From contig CM051455.1 of NCBI GenBank assembly GCA_028274465.1, forward strand, positions 135,814,096-135,878,095: a stretch of DNA of 64,000 nucleotides. Direction: 5' to 3'. Both the position numbers and the translations under genes were made by a program. The notes under the pieces are model-generated. The model saw nothing but the letters and a program-made list of their open reading frames with translations, ran no database searches and was not told the DNA's origin. Of the stretch, positions 10,747-21,548 are shown piece by piece (the stretch's first letter is position 1; each line of letters opens with the position of its first letter). Source of the DNA: Plantago ovata (lineage: Eukaryota > Streptophyta > Magnoliopsida > Lamiales > Plantaginaceae).

Positions 10747-13103
10747 CTAGTTTTTTTTAGTTTTTGCGAAGCTCATGCAGAGTGGCGGCATCACGTTTCC
10801 CAGAGTCAGCAATGCAGCCGGAATAGTCCACAGAGAATCTCCACAGATAAGCCCTGATGCAACAGCTGGTCCGAAGTCTTTAGCTTTCTTCTTATTCGAG
10901 AAATTCCAGATTATCATAATCAAGCTACCCACGCACATGTCAATCGTGAAGGCACCTCCGCTGTAGAATGGAATCGCCATGCACATAGGACTTGGTATAA
11001 ACCTGTAGATCCTAAACTTAGTCTCGTACTTCTTCAATACTTCTTTCAACACGTTGATACCTATGGCCACCAGGAACATCACCAGCATCAGTTTCATACA
11101 GTGTTTAGGGAGGGAAGAGAAGCCTTCTGCTCCCAGCTGAGCCATGCCCCGGTACATGGAAGCATACGGGGCTTTGAACCTGGAGTCCGGCTCCCCCATA
11201 TTAGGGTACGTTTTGTAGTAGAACCAGAATACCAGGGGTGTCAGGACGCAACCAATGGCAGTGCCGCATACTTGGCTCAAGAACATGGCACGTGGGGAGG
11301 ATAGAGTTAGGTATCCGGTTTTGAAGTCCTGCATCAGATCAGAGGCCGTAGAAACAATGCTCATCATCACTCCGCAAGCTGCCAGACCAGCGACTATTCC
11401 ACCGTGTTCAATCCCAACCCAAGAGCTGAATATGACTATAGCAACTTTTGCATAGTTTGAGGCCAGGGACCAGTCGGTGAGACCGTTGCCATAGGCATTG
11501 CAGAAAGCAAATATTGGTCCGATCAAGTATATAACCAGAATCATGTACCATTTCAACTGAGGGAATATCACAGGAACTACGCCGATTGAGATAGATGCTA
11601 GTGCAACGTATCCACTCAGGGCAGCCCAAATTGGGACCTCATCCTTCAAGAAATACTCAATCCGCTTCTTATCATCGTAGCTTGAACCTTCTTCTTGTTC
11701 TTCGTCGTTGACTTGGCTTTCCTGTCCAGATTTATTCTTTAGGAAACTTACGACTGTCACAGTTGTCATGAAGATGACTTGGAACAAACCATCACCAAGC
11801 ATCATAGCGACAGCAAGAAAAACTTGGTATCCTTTCAGTCCATGTAGATCGTTACTTGCAAGACCAGTCGGGTACCAGTGGCCTTCCTTTGTCTGAATGA
11901 AAGGCCATAGGATTCCCCATGACAAGATGGCTCCAATGAGTACGGCGACATTGACAATGTGAGGACAGATCATCCCAACACCAACGTACGTAGCAGAGAA
12001 GTCGAAGGAGAGTCTCTTGTTATAGGCTCCCATGCCAAACGTTGGAAAGCTAGCAAAACCACAGTCACCATCACCGGTGTAGAACCACTGGAAACATGCC
12101 CAGAGAAAGCTACCGGCGAAGGATTTGAAAAGGGTGAAAACCTGTTTCTTGGCTAGCTTGGCACCGGTAGGGGTGTGGAAACTGTTGATGAGGAAAGCTG
12201 TTGCCGTCCCACTCGGATAAGTCAATTTGTACCTCAAGATCATCACCTTCCTGAGAAGGACTATTGAGAAAAGACCAATGAAGCTGACCAAGAACAGGAA
12301 CCCCATTATCCAATATGGTGAGAGGCTCTTCATGTTTAGAAAGGTATGTCCCACAGCACTGTTTGCTGCAATGTTTGGAGTCATACCTAGCAGATAACTT
12401 GCTGTACCACCTGCTCATCATCACACAGACACAATGATAAGTTTCATAAACAATTAGGGATTTCGGTTGTACAATCTTCTTGGCTAGTTGTACTGTTCCG
12501 TTACAATGTTTGTAACTGTCTATATATATGAATTCAATTCTCATGCAACCTTAGCAATTTCTTATCGGTTCATTCAGCAATTTCTTATCTCTTACAATGT
12601 TAATTAATAGTAATAATAATGAACAAAATATAAAATTCACATGATAAAATTTGGGAAGCATGCATAGACAGAATCAACTGAAGATGCATGGAGAAAAAAA
12701 AAAAAAAAAAAAAAAAGACTGAAAGTCGAAAAATGGAAAACTTACTGCTAAAAGCAATGCCAGAGGAAGCGACAACGCAAGTCTGGATGACAGTATTCTC
12801 CTGGCGAGTAAAGGGCTGCTTCAACCAGCCACACTTGTCAAGCAAAAGAGTATAGAGCTTGACGAAGGAGAAACCGAGCAAACCCGCCGCGATGTTGAGT
12901 GAGGGAATGATACCAGTGGTTAGGTTGAGGTTGCACACGATCACATTGAACACGATACTCAACAAGAAGCTGGTACCTATCGCCCGGAATGTGATCTGCT
13001 TGTTCCATGGCAGAATCTCCGTCTGCTCGAACGCCTTTTCGCCTGCCTCGGAGGGGGGAGGAGGTCGACCTCCATGTTCTAAGTATTCAAGATCGTCGTC
13101 CAT
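10747..13103 (-). CDS. Yellow-stripe-like oligopeptide transporter, YSL5/7/8 type
   Basis: OPT-family membrane transporter. Family members move metal-nicotianamine complexes, and Arabidopsis YSL7 and YSL8 have been reported to take up the bacterial peptide syringolin A. Two exons, 13103-12746 and 12410-10747, joined across a 335-bp intron (donor AGCA/GTAAGT, acceptor GAGCAG/GTGG), give 673 aa, the normal family length. The start is the only in-frame ATG before the conserved part. Visible family signatures in order: [74 protein letters not shown], an acidic loop with [10 protein letters not shown]-like character, [35 protein letters not shown] and [15 protein letters not shown]. Many hydrophobic membrane segments. 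These signatures fit YSL5/7/8 better than the YSL1/2/3 group (memory-based comparison). A TATA box lies upstream, and a relic of another copy lies downstream. Confidence 0.93.
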
Positions 13104-13169
13104 TGTTAGGTAAATGTGTTTGTTTGTTTGATGTTAACTAGTGTGTATTGTGGTCAATGTGTAGCGCTG

Positions 13170-13179
13170 CTTATATACA
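13170..13179 (-). promoter_or_regulatory. TATA box for the YSL gene
   Basis: On the minus strand TGTATATAAGC lies about 70 bp upstream of the YSL ATG, a plausible core-promoter distance with a leader of about 35-40 bp. Confidence 0.5.
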
Positions 13180-14340
13180 TGAACAAATCAGAAACCTATT
13201 TGGAATTGAATATATATCATCTAAAGATCATCAACCAAAGTTATCTTATCCTGTTAAGATTCTCATAGTCACAGCACGTATAGTATAAAAAATAGAGTAC
13301 TCCGACTATATTTGGTGATTAGGAGTTTAAGTTCAACGAGGAAACTTGAATCTCCAAATTAAATAATTACTGATATTACTAATTAGTGTAGATTTTGGTG
13401 TTGAGGCAGGTGGAATAAATAAGATAAACAACACCCAAAAATGTTTAGTTTCTTTTTTTTTTTTTTCGAACTAAGTTTGTTGATCATATACTATACATTT
13501 AATAATTTTGTTGATCATATATACAACACCCAAAAATGTGACAAGTTTGTTGATCATGTATACATAAATAAACAAACTTATATAGAGAATCAACCTTATA
13601 CTAACAGAAACATATACATAAAATGATAAATGATTACAATTTAAATTTCCGTGTATGTTTCCGATGAACCAACACAGAGCCAAACCAAGAGGAAACAACA
13701 TGATTTATGTGTGTTTTGAATTTTACATATATACTACGCATATATAAAACCGGATTATAAACTTAATTTGGGACCCTAAAAGTTCGGGGCCCTATGCGGT
13801 TGAACGGGCCGCATAGGCCGGGTCAAAACCGAGCCTGAATGTTGATTTAGCTATAAACTGTTCCTTCGCACGCTACATGAACTAAGCATGTCGGATGCTT
13901 TTCATGCCTTCTAGCAACACCCAAAAATGTGATAAACAATAAGAAATGGCGAGTAGAGTCGATGGTTGTACCATCTCTTCTTAATACAAATACTTGCCCC
14001 ACTCATGGTGCTTAATTATGGAATTACGACAAATTATCTCTGTGATAAAACTACTCTAAGATGACTAAGGACCACTCCAACAGTCAAATCTGTGGAACTT
14101 AGTTTGAATATGATTGGGTGCAAATAGAGCAATATAGGTAGAAGGAGAAGCTTTTGCTTATGTGGCCATGAAGTGAAGTTCATCATCTATTTATACTTCT
14201 CTCATGTACTTTCCAAACTGTTACGTACGATCCTTCCAATAGTGTATAAACATTCATTTAACAGTCACATGTCGAATGGATAACAACCATACTTTGGGAT
14301 GCAACCTTTTATGAAAACCACTTAAAAATCCGCCAAAACA
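13180..14340. other. Intergenic, YSL upstream region
   Basis: AT-rich. A short motif TTTGTTGATCATRTA repeats three times at about 13487, 13520 and 13546. ACACCCAAAAATG recurs near 13431, 13526 and 13916. No gene recognised. Confidence 0.4.
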
Positions 14341-14350
14341 TATTATTGCA

Positions 14351-14472
14351 GTGATCTCTTTATTTCGTTACATCGAAACTCTCTAGAGAGTTGGACGACT
14401 TTCTTGTTGTAGCGATCTTTTACATTTCGTTGTGGCGAAACTTACTGGAAACTTGGGAATCTTTCTTCAATA
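14351..14472 (+). repeat. Two diverged tandem copies of a 60-bp unit
   Basis: Copy 1 (TGCAGTGATCTCTTTATTTC..CGAAACT..GACTTTCTT) and copy 2 (TGTAGCGATCTTTTACATTTC..CGAAACT..AATCTTTCTT) lie head to tail. There is no coding sense. Confidence 0.5.
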
Positions 14473-15940
14473 ACATTACTACAACTAAGGAAGTAACTTT
14501 GCTGCTACTAAATTTTCTTTCTTCCAAACTTGGATTTTCAAGTCCTCTTTCGTGGTTTTCCGGTACACATTTGTTCAATTATTCTCCTTGGAATTTAGTA
14601 CAAAGGAGCTCATCCATGTGTGTTTGAATGAGTTAACTCATTTATGTTGATTGACACACTACGTGCATTAATCACCATTTCGATCACCAAACATGGATTT
14701 TAATGATAATACCCATTTCAACATGGTCATGGAAATTTGTTTCTAACGTGTTGGGCATACACGGAATGAATTAAAAGCTCAATCAGTTTACCAAAATTCC
14801 TAACAATCTCCATATAAAAGAAATAGATGCACATACACTTTCCTACAAGAAGTGATAGCACCGGAATCAATAACTTTCGCTTTGAATCTTTTCTCTATCT
14901 CGCCATTTTGACACTTACAATCAATAATTTTCAATTTTGATATACATTACTAGTATTAAATTTCGGAGAGTATGTAGTACTAGAAACTGTGTCACATGCT
15001 ATGTGTGTGAAACGTGATCTTGTAGAACATTGTTGTTTTATTAAATAATGTATTGAAATGAATGGAGTAAATATATAATCCTTCACATAATGACTTCAAA
15101 CGTAACAAAAAAATAATTAATTGAGTAATTGAACGTAACATAAATATGGTGCCCTATAAATGTATATAGTTTTTGTAGTTATGCAATAAATAAATTTGAA
15201 TTGAGCGATATTAGAGGTGCGAAAAGTATTCTTCCAATGAGTTACGAACCATCCGATACATCTGTAGGTTTTGTAAACATTCAACTTCGAAGTATGCAAT
15301 GCAGTTTTTGCATGTTAATTGGTGTTCTTCATCAGTTGAATATATTGTCATGTGCGTCATTATCTCTTGCCATTTTATTTCGTCGATGCCTTTTGTTATG
15401 TTGATGCGCAATATGGACGATATTCAAATTCCAAGTGACCTGGTATCCTCAGGTTCTCTATCCTCAAAGCTAAATTCCACCTGCATTTCTTCACATAATC
15501 GAGTCCTGACGGCAAAAACATAGAGTGTTTTTAAGAACACAAGTATTTTGTCGACAAAAAATACATTTATTAACAAGATTGACGTTTTGGTGTATAAACT
15601 ATGTCTTTTTTCATAAGAACATATCATGATTATTTTTAAATTAAGTGTAGTACGACCATAAAACTTTGTGTTAAAAAATAAAGATATAATATTCGAACCC
15701 AACACCTTCGTATAAAATAAGGGTCCATATCTTTGTAGGGGCCTCTTAGCGCCTCTAATAATAAAATAAGCCCCTTAGATTATCAATTACAGATTAGGCC
15801 ACGAATTTGACTTTTGGTTAATTGCGGAGAACTAAGTTAGTGTAGCAATTTCCTATTCTTCAACAACCAAACAAGCATTAAGATTTAAAATAAAAAATAC
15901 AAAAAAAAAAAATCAAAAAAAAAAAAGTAAACTTCTCCCC
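14473..15940. other. Intergenic with unclear open segments
   Basis: A minus-strand open segment at about 15424-15705 ending EDTRSLGI, and another at 15211-15411, have protein-like composition. They carry no splice context or family match that I recognise. Otherwise AT-rich. Confidence 0.3.
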
Positions 15941-15948
15941 TGGAGTTT

Positions 15949-16066
15949 GACTGCTCCGGTCAGAGCAGTACTGCTCCGATCGGAGCAGAGAAACTCCGAA
16001 CGGAGCAAAAAATATTTAGATCGGAGCTTTCCCTGCTCCGATTGGAACAGAGAATGAAGATTCGAA
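15949..16066. repeat. Cluster of GCTCCGATCGGAGC palindromes
   Basis: Within about 120 bp the half-sites CTCCG and CGGAG occur repeatedly as near-palindromes: GCTCCGGTCAGAGC, GCTCCGATCGGAGC, CTCCGAACGGAGC, GATCGGAGC and GCTCCGATTGGAAC. They are GC-rich against an AT-rich background. Confidence 0.7.
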
Positions 16067-16328
16067 CCAAACATCTTCAATAAAAATAATAATACAAATA
16101 ATGGAGAAAAATCACGCCAACAAGATTTGAGCCCTACATATTTTAATTAAATGATGACACATGTGCGCACCAGATTGAAATTGAATAAGTAAGATCGACG
16201 GAACAAAATTAATTAAATTAAATAAATTGATTTGGTGTCACAATCTGTTATTATATTATATATACTTTAATATTTGATATATGTTTAATAGTTTTGGACT
16301 TATGGTAGCTAGTAGCTAGTTTTAGATC

Positions 16329-17051
16329 GGGAAAATTTAAGATATTGTCTTTTAATGTGTACTCTGTTAAGATATTGTCCTTTAATGTGTACATGAACAA
16401 ATATTGTTCTGTAATGTATCAATTATTCCGCAATATGTCTTCCACGTCATCAATATGGTTTAAGTTGATGAAATACTAAAAAAGAAGTAGCCAACTCACT
16501 ATTTTCAAATAAATAAGTACTAAAGTAAACCTTTTAAATTATAAAGAACTTAAATTGTAATTTACACAGAAACCAAACCAATTCATCTTCTTCCTCCTTG
16601 TTTTCGATCTAGTTGCTCCGAAATTCCTAATGAATTCTCAAAATTTTCATTTCCATTGCCAAAGTATACTACTCGAATCTTGAGTTACTTTACAAATAAA
16701 TAAGGACTTCACAAAAGCTACGGTCTATCATTGAACTTAGCATAATCTGAAACTTTGAAGTTGGGTTTGCAATTGCAATTTTTCGCAAGCGCAAACGCAA
16801 GCTCGAGATAAAATGGTGGCCAAGGGTAGGTTTACTTACTAGCTATCCATCCATACGTTAGTTATAATTGATATTGCTGCTTACTAGTTTTAGTTTGAGT
16901 TTTTATGAATTAGGAGCAGAAGGAGGTTGTGGAAAAGGTCTTACCATTTCTATGTCGAATATTTGACACATTATAGGACAATATCAGTTGATATACACAT
17001 TAAAGGATAATATCTGGACAGAGTAGATATTAAAGAACATGGAAATTTTCC
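16329..17051. mobile_element. Mutator-like non-autonomous element, possible Pack-MULE
   Basis: A 723-bp element beginning GGGAAAATTT and ending AAATTTTCC. It has long terminal inverted repeats of about 100 bp. Each contains internal repeats of a 33-bp motif (AGATATTGTCcTTTAATGTG on the left, its complement near 16970-17040 on the right). It is flanked by TTTTAGATC and TTTTAGGTT, a 9-bp target duplication with two mismatches, as expected for Mutator-like elements. The interior holds a leader-like pyrimidine tract, then ATGGTGGCCAAGG/GTAGG and a TTAG/GAGCAGAAGG acceptor-like site, so part of a gene may have been captured. No transposase is present. Confidence 0.6.
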
Positions 17052-17059
17052 TTTTAGGT

Positions 17060-17720
17060 TAGAAATTCCATTGTAGCTAGCCTTAATTACATAGTAGTTG
17101 CGGTCAAATATTGGCACAAAGATCAGGGTCCGAATTCCGATTTTAAATAACTTGAGTAGTTGAGTATTTTGACGAAGTATCGAAGATAAATTAAGTACAG
17201 GGACTAAAGGGGTAAACGAAGACAAGTTCGTGGTCAAAATGAGAAGACTAGAGTTGTTGTTAGTTGTTACACACTTATACTTAAAAAAGGAAACGTGTTT
17301 GTGGCAGCAGCATATATAGTTGTCGCAATTATGTTATTGTACATTGTGCTGTAGAACTTGTACAATCCCAATTTTCTAGGGATTAGATTATTGCAAGTTA
17401 GAAGTAAAAGGTCGAAAAATGTCGTTCACGTTTACTTTGTTTTCCCTACTGCCGTATTCCTTCTTTCTTGAAGTTTGAAAGTTTTTTCCCATAAATTTCT
17501 TATTTCTATTCCTTATTTAGAAGATTCGTCTGACTAATCTGTAGTTCAGCTGCATTGTAATCCGTTTCAAATTCATATTTGGGAAAAATAATGTAAAACA
17601 TGATTATTTAAAAAAAAATGATATACCGAAAGTAATTTAAGTAAACCATATACATAAAATTAATTAGCCAGGTAATTAATTTCCTAGTTTAATTCTAATT
17701 CGGATTATTATATGAAAAAA
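17060..17720. other. Intergenic, SAP upstream region
   Basis: AT-rich and non-coding. No element recognised other than the core promoter that follows. Confidence 0.4.
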
Positions 17721-17724
17721 CATC

Positions 17725-17732
17725 TATATAAG
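17725..17732 (+). promoter_or_regulatory. TATA box for the A20/AN1 gene
   Basis: CTATATAAGG lies about 140 bp upstream of the ATG, followed by a CA-rich leader. Confidence 0.6.
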
Positions 17733-17867
17733 GCACAACCCAAACCCCATTATATACTCATTATCAATATTCAACTATGCACATTAATTAGCACAACTCA
17801 GTCGACGACGAGTAAATATTCCTGCACAAAATCATCGTTCGTTAGTAAGTTCTTGAAAGCATAAATA

Positions 17868-18389
17868 ATGGATTCTTATTCCAAAGATGCCGCTAGCAAT
17901 AGCAACAGCCAGCAGGCACTGCCTCCACAATCACCGCGCGAGTGCGCTCATATGAGCTGCGGATTCTTCGGTACCCCTGAGAATCACGGCTTCTGCTCTC
18001 AACACTACAAAGAGTACCTCAAGGAAAAGATGGCTCAAACACCATTAGCTACAAAAGCAACGGTACCCCATGCAGTTAACAACGTCAAGAATGAAGAACC
18101 GAAAGTTTCCATGGAGACGGCGGTTTCAGATTTGCTTTCTTCCTTGAACATCAAGGAAGAAGTTGAGGCATCTCCAGCTCCAGTTGTGAAGAAGAAGAGT
18201 AGGTGTGAATCTTGCAAGAAGAAGACTGGGCTTCTAGGGTTTATGTGCCGGTGTGGAGGGAATTATTGTGGGATGCACAGGTATCCGGAGAAGCATTGCT
18301 GTAGCTTTGATTTCAAGACGGTTGGGAAGAGTAAGATTGAGAAGGAGAACCCCTTGGTGCAAGCTAGTAAGCTTAGTGATAGGCTTTGA
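17868..18389 (+). CDS. A20/AN1 zinc-finger stress-associated protein (SAP)
   Basis: Intronless, 173 aa, as is usual for plant SAPs. These are ubiquitin-binding or E3-like regulators of abiotic stress responses in cytosol and nucleus. The A20 finger (residues 26-46) reads C26-x4-C31-x11-C43-x2-H46, so the last canonical cysteine is replaced by histidine. The AN1 finger is complete: C113, C116, C127, C129, C134, H137, H143 and C145, with the family motif HRYPEKH. The linker is Lys/Glu-rich. The start ATG follows ATAAATA and is the first in frame. TATA box about 140 bp upstream. The H46 change could still coordinate zinc or weaken the A20 fold. The AN1 half leaves no doubt about the family. Confidence 0.93.
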   Translation: MDSYSKDAASNSNSQQALPPQSPRECAHMSCGFFGTPENHGFCSQHYKEYLKEKMAQTPLATKATVPHAVNNVKNEEPKVSMETAVSDLLSSLNIKEEVEASPAPVVKKKSRCESCKKKTGLLGFMCRCGGNYCGMHRYPEKHCCSFDFKTVGKSKIEKENPLVQASKLSDRL

Positions 18390-18424
18390 ATATGTTTGAT
18401 ATATTCTTGATGATATATCTTCAA

Positions 18425-18665
18425 TTGTATGTACTAGAGGATCGAAGAAACATGCAAGCTAGTTTCGTAGTACGTCCTATGTTAATTTGGGTTTGATTCT
18501 TGATTATTATTATTATGTTATGTTTTCTTATATATAATACGTACTACAAGCTAGTATCACGTACTATGTTAATTTGGGTTTGAATGTTTGATTAATTCTT
18601 GATTATATTAAATTGTACTAGAGGCCAGAAAGATACAAGCTAGTTTCGTAGTATACTATGTTAAC
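18425..18665 (+). repeat. Tandem repeats in the SAP 3' flank
   Basis: Three partial head-to-tail copies share GTACTAGAGG, ACAAGCTAGTTTCGTAGTA, TATGTTAATTTGGGTTTGA and TTCTTGATTAT. They probably lie in or just after the 3' UTR. Confidence 0.6.
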
Positions 18666-18794
18666 TTGCTGAATACGTAGATGAAAGTTATGGCTAAGAT
18701 CCCTGAAAGTTCAGGTGTTAAACTAACCAAACAATACTTATGTTTAACAACAAATCTGGAGATGCTTACACAAGTAAAAGGTTTCTCGAGCGAG

Positions 18795-19545
18795 CTAATT
18801 ATTAGGAGTGTTTGGAAGACCTCCAGTTAACCGGTTTTCCTGCCAAGATTCCTGGATGTTGATTAGCATGATCAACAACATAGCAGAGCTAGCTAGGTAA
18901 GCCATTGGTTTGCCATGCATGTTCTTTGTAATCATCTGCATCTTCATTCTCCTACAAGAATAATAGAAACGGAATCGTGCACAATAGATGAATAGATGAA
19001 TATATATATATATAACAACCATTGGTAGTGATTCAACTAAGTTCTTACGGTATCAATTGACCATAAAGCTTCAGAGTGAACTTTATCTAACAGAAGCTAA
19101 GGGACTAGGCTTACCTGTCCTGTCGTCGTTCTTTATGCAGTAACATCTTCCAAATCATCAGAGAAAGCTCAGTCTTTGTTCTGCTGCTGTTGAGCTTTAA
19201 TTCCCTGTTCCAAGTTGTGAATATGCATACTTGACAATTCGCGTGTTAGAACGAACAAGTTTTGCCTTTTTACCTTGGTGTGTTACTATAGGATCAACAT
19301 CTTCAGATCTTGAACTATATTCTTCCATATCCTGCATATTGGGGGCTAATCAGCCTCTACTTCTTCCAATCCATATGTCGCATCATATTGCTGCTCGATC
19401 GATCACTTCTCTTATTAATGCATTATTTGCAGCTAGCCATCTTTCATGTGCATGTGCATTCTCCTTTATACATCTCAATGCAATTTCCCTTGATCTAGCG
19501 GTACGTATATTCTTTTCTAGCTTGAAAATAATTCGTACCATCTAA
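18795..19545 (-). pseudogene. Exon-like debris of an unrecognised gene
   Basis: Minus-strand blocks look like coding exons. A block at about 18795-18955 follows a TTGTAG acceptor. A block at about 19280-19490, behind a CTAG acceptor, includes CIKENAHAHERWLAANNAL. A stretch near 19210-19330 includes EDVDPIVTHQGKKAKLVR. In-frame stops and unclear joins suggest a decayed gene or transposon-derived coding sequence. I do not recognise the family. Confidence 0.25.
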
Positions 19546-19854
19546 AACTGCAAAAGTTGCACAGCCACCCTTATTCGATCTGAATATGAAAGATGACTAT
19601 CTAGAACTAGTTCAATCAGAGCTAGAGGGTTTCATTCCAACAACAACAAAGAAGTAGAGACCTTGTAGTTGGGACTTCAAGGAGCGACGTAGGATTCCCA
19701 ACAAAAAAGGTTTCCATTTGTATGGCATCGTGAAGGTGATTAGTACTCCTAGCTAGTCATGTTCCAAACCACATTCATCACCAGCACACTACATGCAGTT
19801 GCAAGCCAGTATAGAGAGCAAAACCAATCATATCATTAACTCTAGCTAGCAAAT

Positions 19855-20070
19855 ACTAGTTGAGCATGCATGTCCTAGCTAGCTAATAATCACTTACCAA
19901 GTTACCATACCAAAGACAACAAGTTGGACATGTCCTACCTAACAATCACTTACCCGGCCAAATTGAAGTGATGTACTGTATGTGTTTCTTTAATTTTCCT
20001 TTCTTATCATATATAGGGTCCCTCAGTGTATATATATAGACAGTTTTTCTTCATACATCAGTATTAATTA
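19855..20070. repeat. Dispersed repeat, copy 2
   Basis: Same orientation and block order as copy 1 at about 9588-9790: TACTAGTTGAGCATGCATGT, AAGTTGGACATGTCCTA and TTTCTTATCATATATAGGGT. Small insertions separate the conserved blocks. Confidence 0.65.
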
Positions 20071-20150
20071 GAAAAGAATATATTTATGGCCAGAAATATA
20101 CTACTAGTGTGCTTCCATGTTTTTCAGGTCACCATGAATCGTTGACTCTG

Positions 20151-20323
20151 CAGCTGCATGCCTCGGCACCACCTGTTTTTATCTTGTTAGTGTGCTTCCT
20201 CATAAACATGCATGTTTATCTGTTATCATAGGTCTATGATAACAGACATGCATGCCCCGGCAAACATGCATGTTCGTGAGGAACCAGACTAACTAGATAA
20301 AAACGGCTGGTGCCGGGGCAGCT
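20151..20323. repeat. Long hairpin (foldback or MIR-like)
   Basis: Left arm from AGCTGCATGCCTCGGCACC to TCTGTTATCATAG, a minimal loop near 20231-20233, and right arm from CTATGATAACAGA to GGTGCCGGGGCAGCT. Arms of about 80 bp pair with few mismatches and one bulge of about 11 nt in the right arm. It could be a foldback transposon or a young microRNA precursor. I do not recognise a known mature miRNA. Confidence 0.7.
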
Positions 20324-20448
20324 ATCAAATCCAAGAGACAGAAAAATTCGAAACATATGCAATAGTCTACTGTTTTGCACCAACACCAGTTCAAGATTCT
20401 ACAGATACTCAACCATACAAAGTAAAATTAACAGGAGAAAAACAAGTA

Positions 20449-21390
20449 CTAGAACAAAGACCTCTTCGAAGCATTTTTCCCCAGTATAGCCTCCCACACC
20501 AGAGGCATGAAAGGTCCTTTCTTATCCAGATACTCCCTTACTGCTTTTTCCTCCACGAAAAATCCCTTGTGTTTCATGTCCCCGATAACCTTCTGTGCCT
20601 CTTCCAGACCCCTCTCCTTGCAGTAAACCCCAACCAATCCTACAAAAGTTTGCAAATTTGGAGAATATCCAGCCTCCAACATCTCCATAGAAAACAAAGC
20701 AGCATCATCCACCATCATTCCGTTACACAAACCCCTCACAAAAACCCCATAACTATAAGCATTCGGAACTATTCCGTTACTCTGCATCTTCCTGAAAATC
20801 CTCTTAGCATCGTCGAACTTTTGCGCCTGACAAAAACCCTCCACTACAGCTGTGTATATAACCACTTCGGGAATTGCACCCTTCTCACGCATTAACGTAA
20901 ACAGCTTCATTGCATCTTGAACTAGGCCATCTTTACACAACCCGTCAAGCATAGCCACTGCGTTTGGGATCAACCCGGTCTCCTTCATCTTCTTGAATAT
21001 CACATCCGCTTCCTCCGGAGCAGCAACAACTTTCTCCTCCGATTTCTCTACTTCTTCACTCTTAGCTAACTCAGGGTTAGGGTTTTGCACTTTGTTCTCA
21101 AAGTCGAGCTTGAATCTTTCGAGGAAACTTACATCCGTTTCAGGCTTGAATGAATTTCGATTCTCGTCTGAGTTTGGGAATTTTCTATGAGGTCGTTCGG
21201 GCTTGGATGAATTTGAACTGTGATTTGAATTGGAAAATTTAGACTGCCTCCCTCTCAAGGGCCTGTTTGGAATGGGCTCTGCAGGGTAATCGGAATAAGT
21301 TCTTGTGCCATTGATGGTGGAGGGGAAAGAGTTTGATGCTCTGAGAATGAGATGAGCTGATTGACGTCTAATCCCGGCCAAAGGGGACAT
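20449..21390 (-). CDS. Short P-class pentatricopeptide-repeat protein, At4g38150-like
   Basis: Single exon, 313 aa. The first in-frame ATG is at 21390 (MSPLAGIRRQSAHL); the open frame extends upstream only through non-ATG codons. The Arg/Ser-rich N-terminus looks like an organelle presequence, probably mitochondrial. A Ser/Asn/Pro-rich low-complexity section containing RPLRGRQSKF follows, then about four PPR motifs (residues roughly 125-290) with typical cores such as MLDGLCKDGLVQDAMKLF, VIYTAVVEGFCQAQKFDDA and AYSYGVFVRGLCNG. PPR proteins bind organelle RNA. Small size and layout resemble Arabidopsis At4g38150, but this assignment is from memory. Leader-like exon segments occur upstream within a transposon and near 23.4 kb. 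Confidence 0.85.
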   Translation of the reverse strand: MSPLAGIRRQSAHLILRASNSFPSTINGTRTYSDYPAEPIPNRPLRGRQSKFSNSNHSSNSSKPERPHRKFPNSDENRNSFKPETDVSFLERFKLDFENKVQNPNPELAKSEEVEKSEEKVVAAPEEADVIFKKMKETGLIPNAVAMLDGLCKDGLVQDAMKLFTLMREKGAIPEVVIYTAVVEGFCQAQKFDDAKRIFRKMQSNGIVPNAYSYGVFVRGLCNGMMVDDAALFSMEMLEAGYSPNLQTFVGLVGVYCKERGLEEAQKVIGDMKHKGFFVEEKAVREYLDKKGPFMPLVWEAILGKNASKRSLF

Positions 21391-21548
21391 TACTAGTGTA
21401 GTAGTAACTAGCAAGATGCTTGGGTGAGTGAGTTAAATTAAATGACTCAAAAATTGAAAAGGTGGAAATACAATTAACCTCTACAATAGCAGAAACAAGC
21501 AGCAGCAGCAGCTGTAAACATCAGACAGACAGAAAAAAGAGTAGCTGG
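21391..21548 (-). other. PPR gene upstream segment
   Basis: Short non-coding stretch between the PPR ATG and the transposon-like element. The proximal promoter or leader must be here or spliced in from farther upstream. Confidence 0.4.

Noticed and set aside
15117-15705. Possible small gene on the minus strand
   Set aside because: Open segments are short, in different frames, with no splice sites, start context or family similarity that I recognise.
21391-21414. PPR protein start upstream at 21414
   Set aside because: That codon is TTG. The first ATG in frame is at 21390 and begins a plausible presequence.
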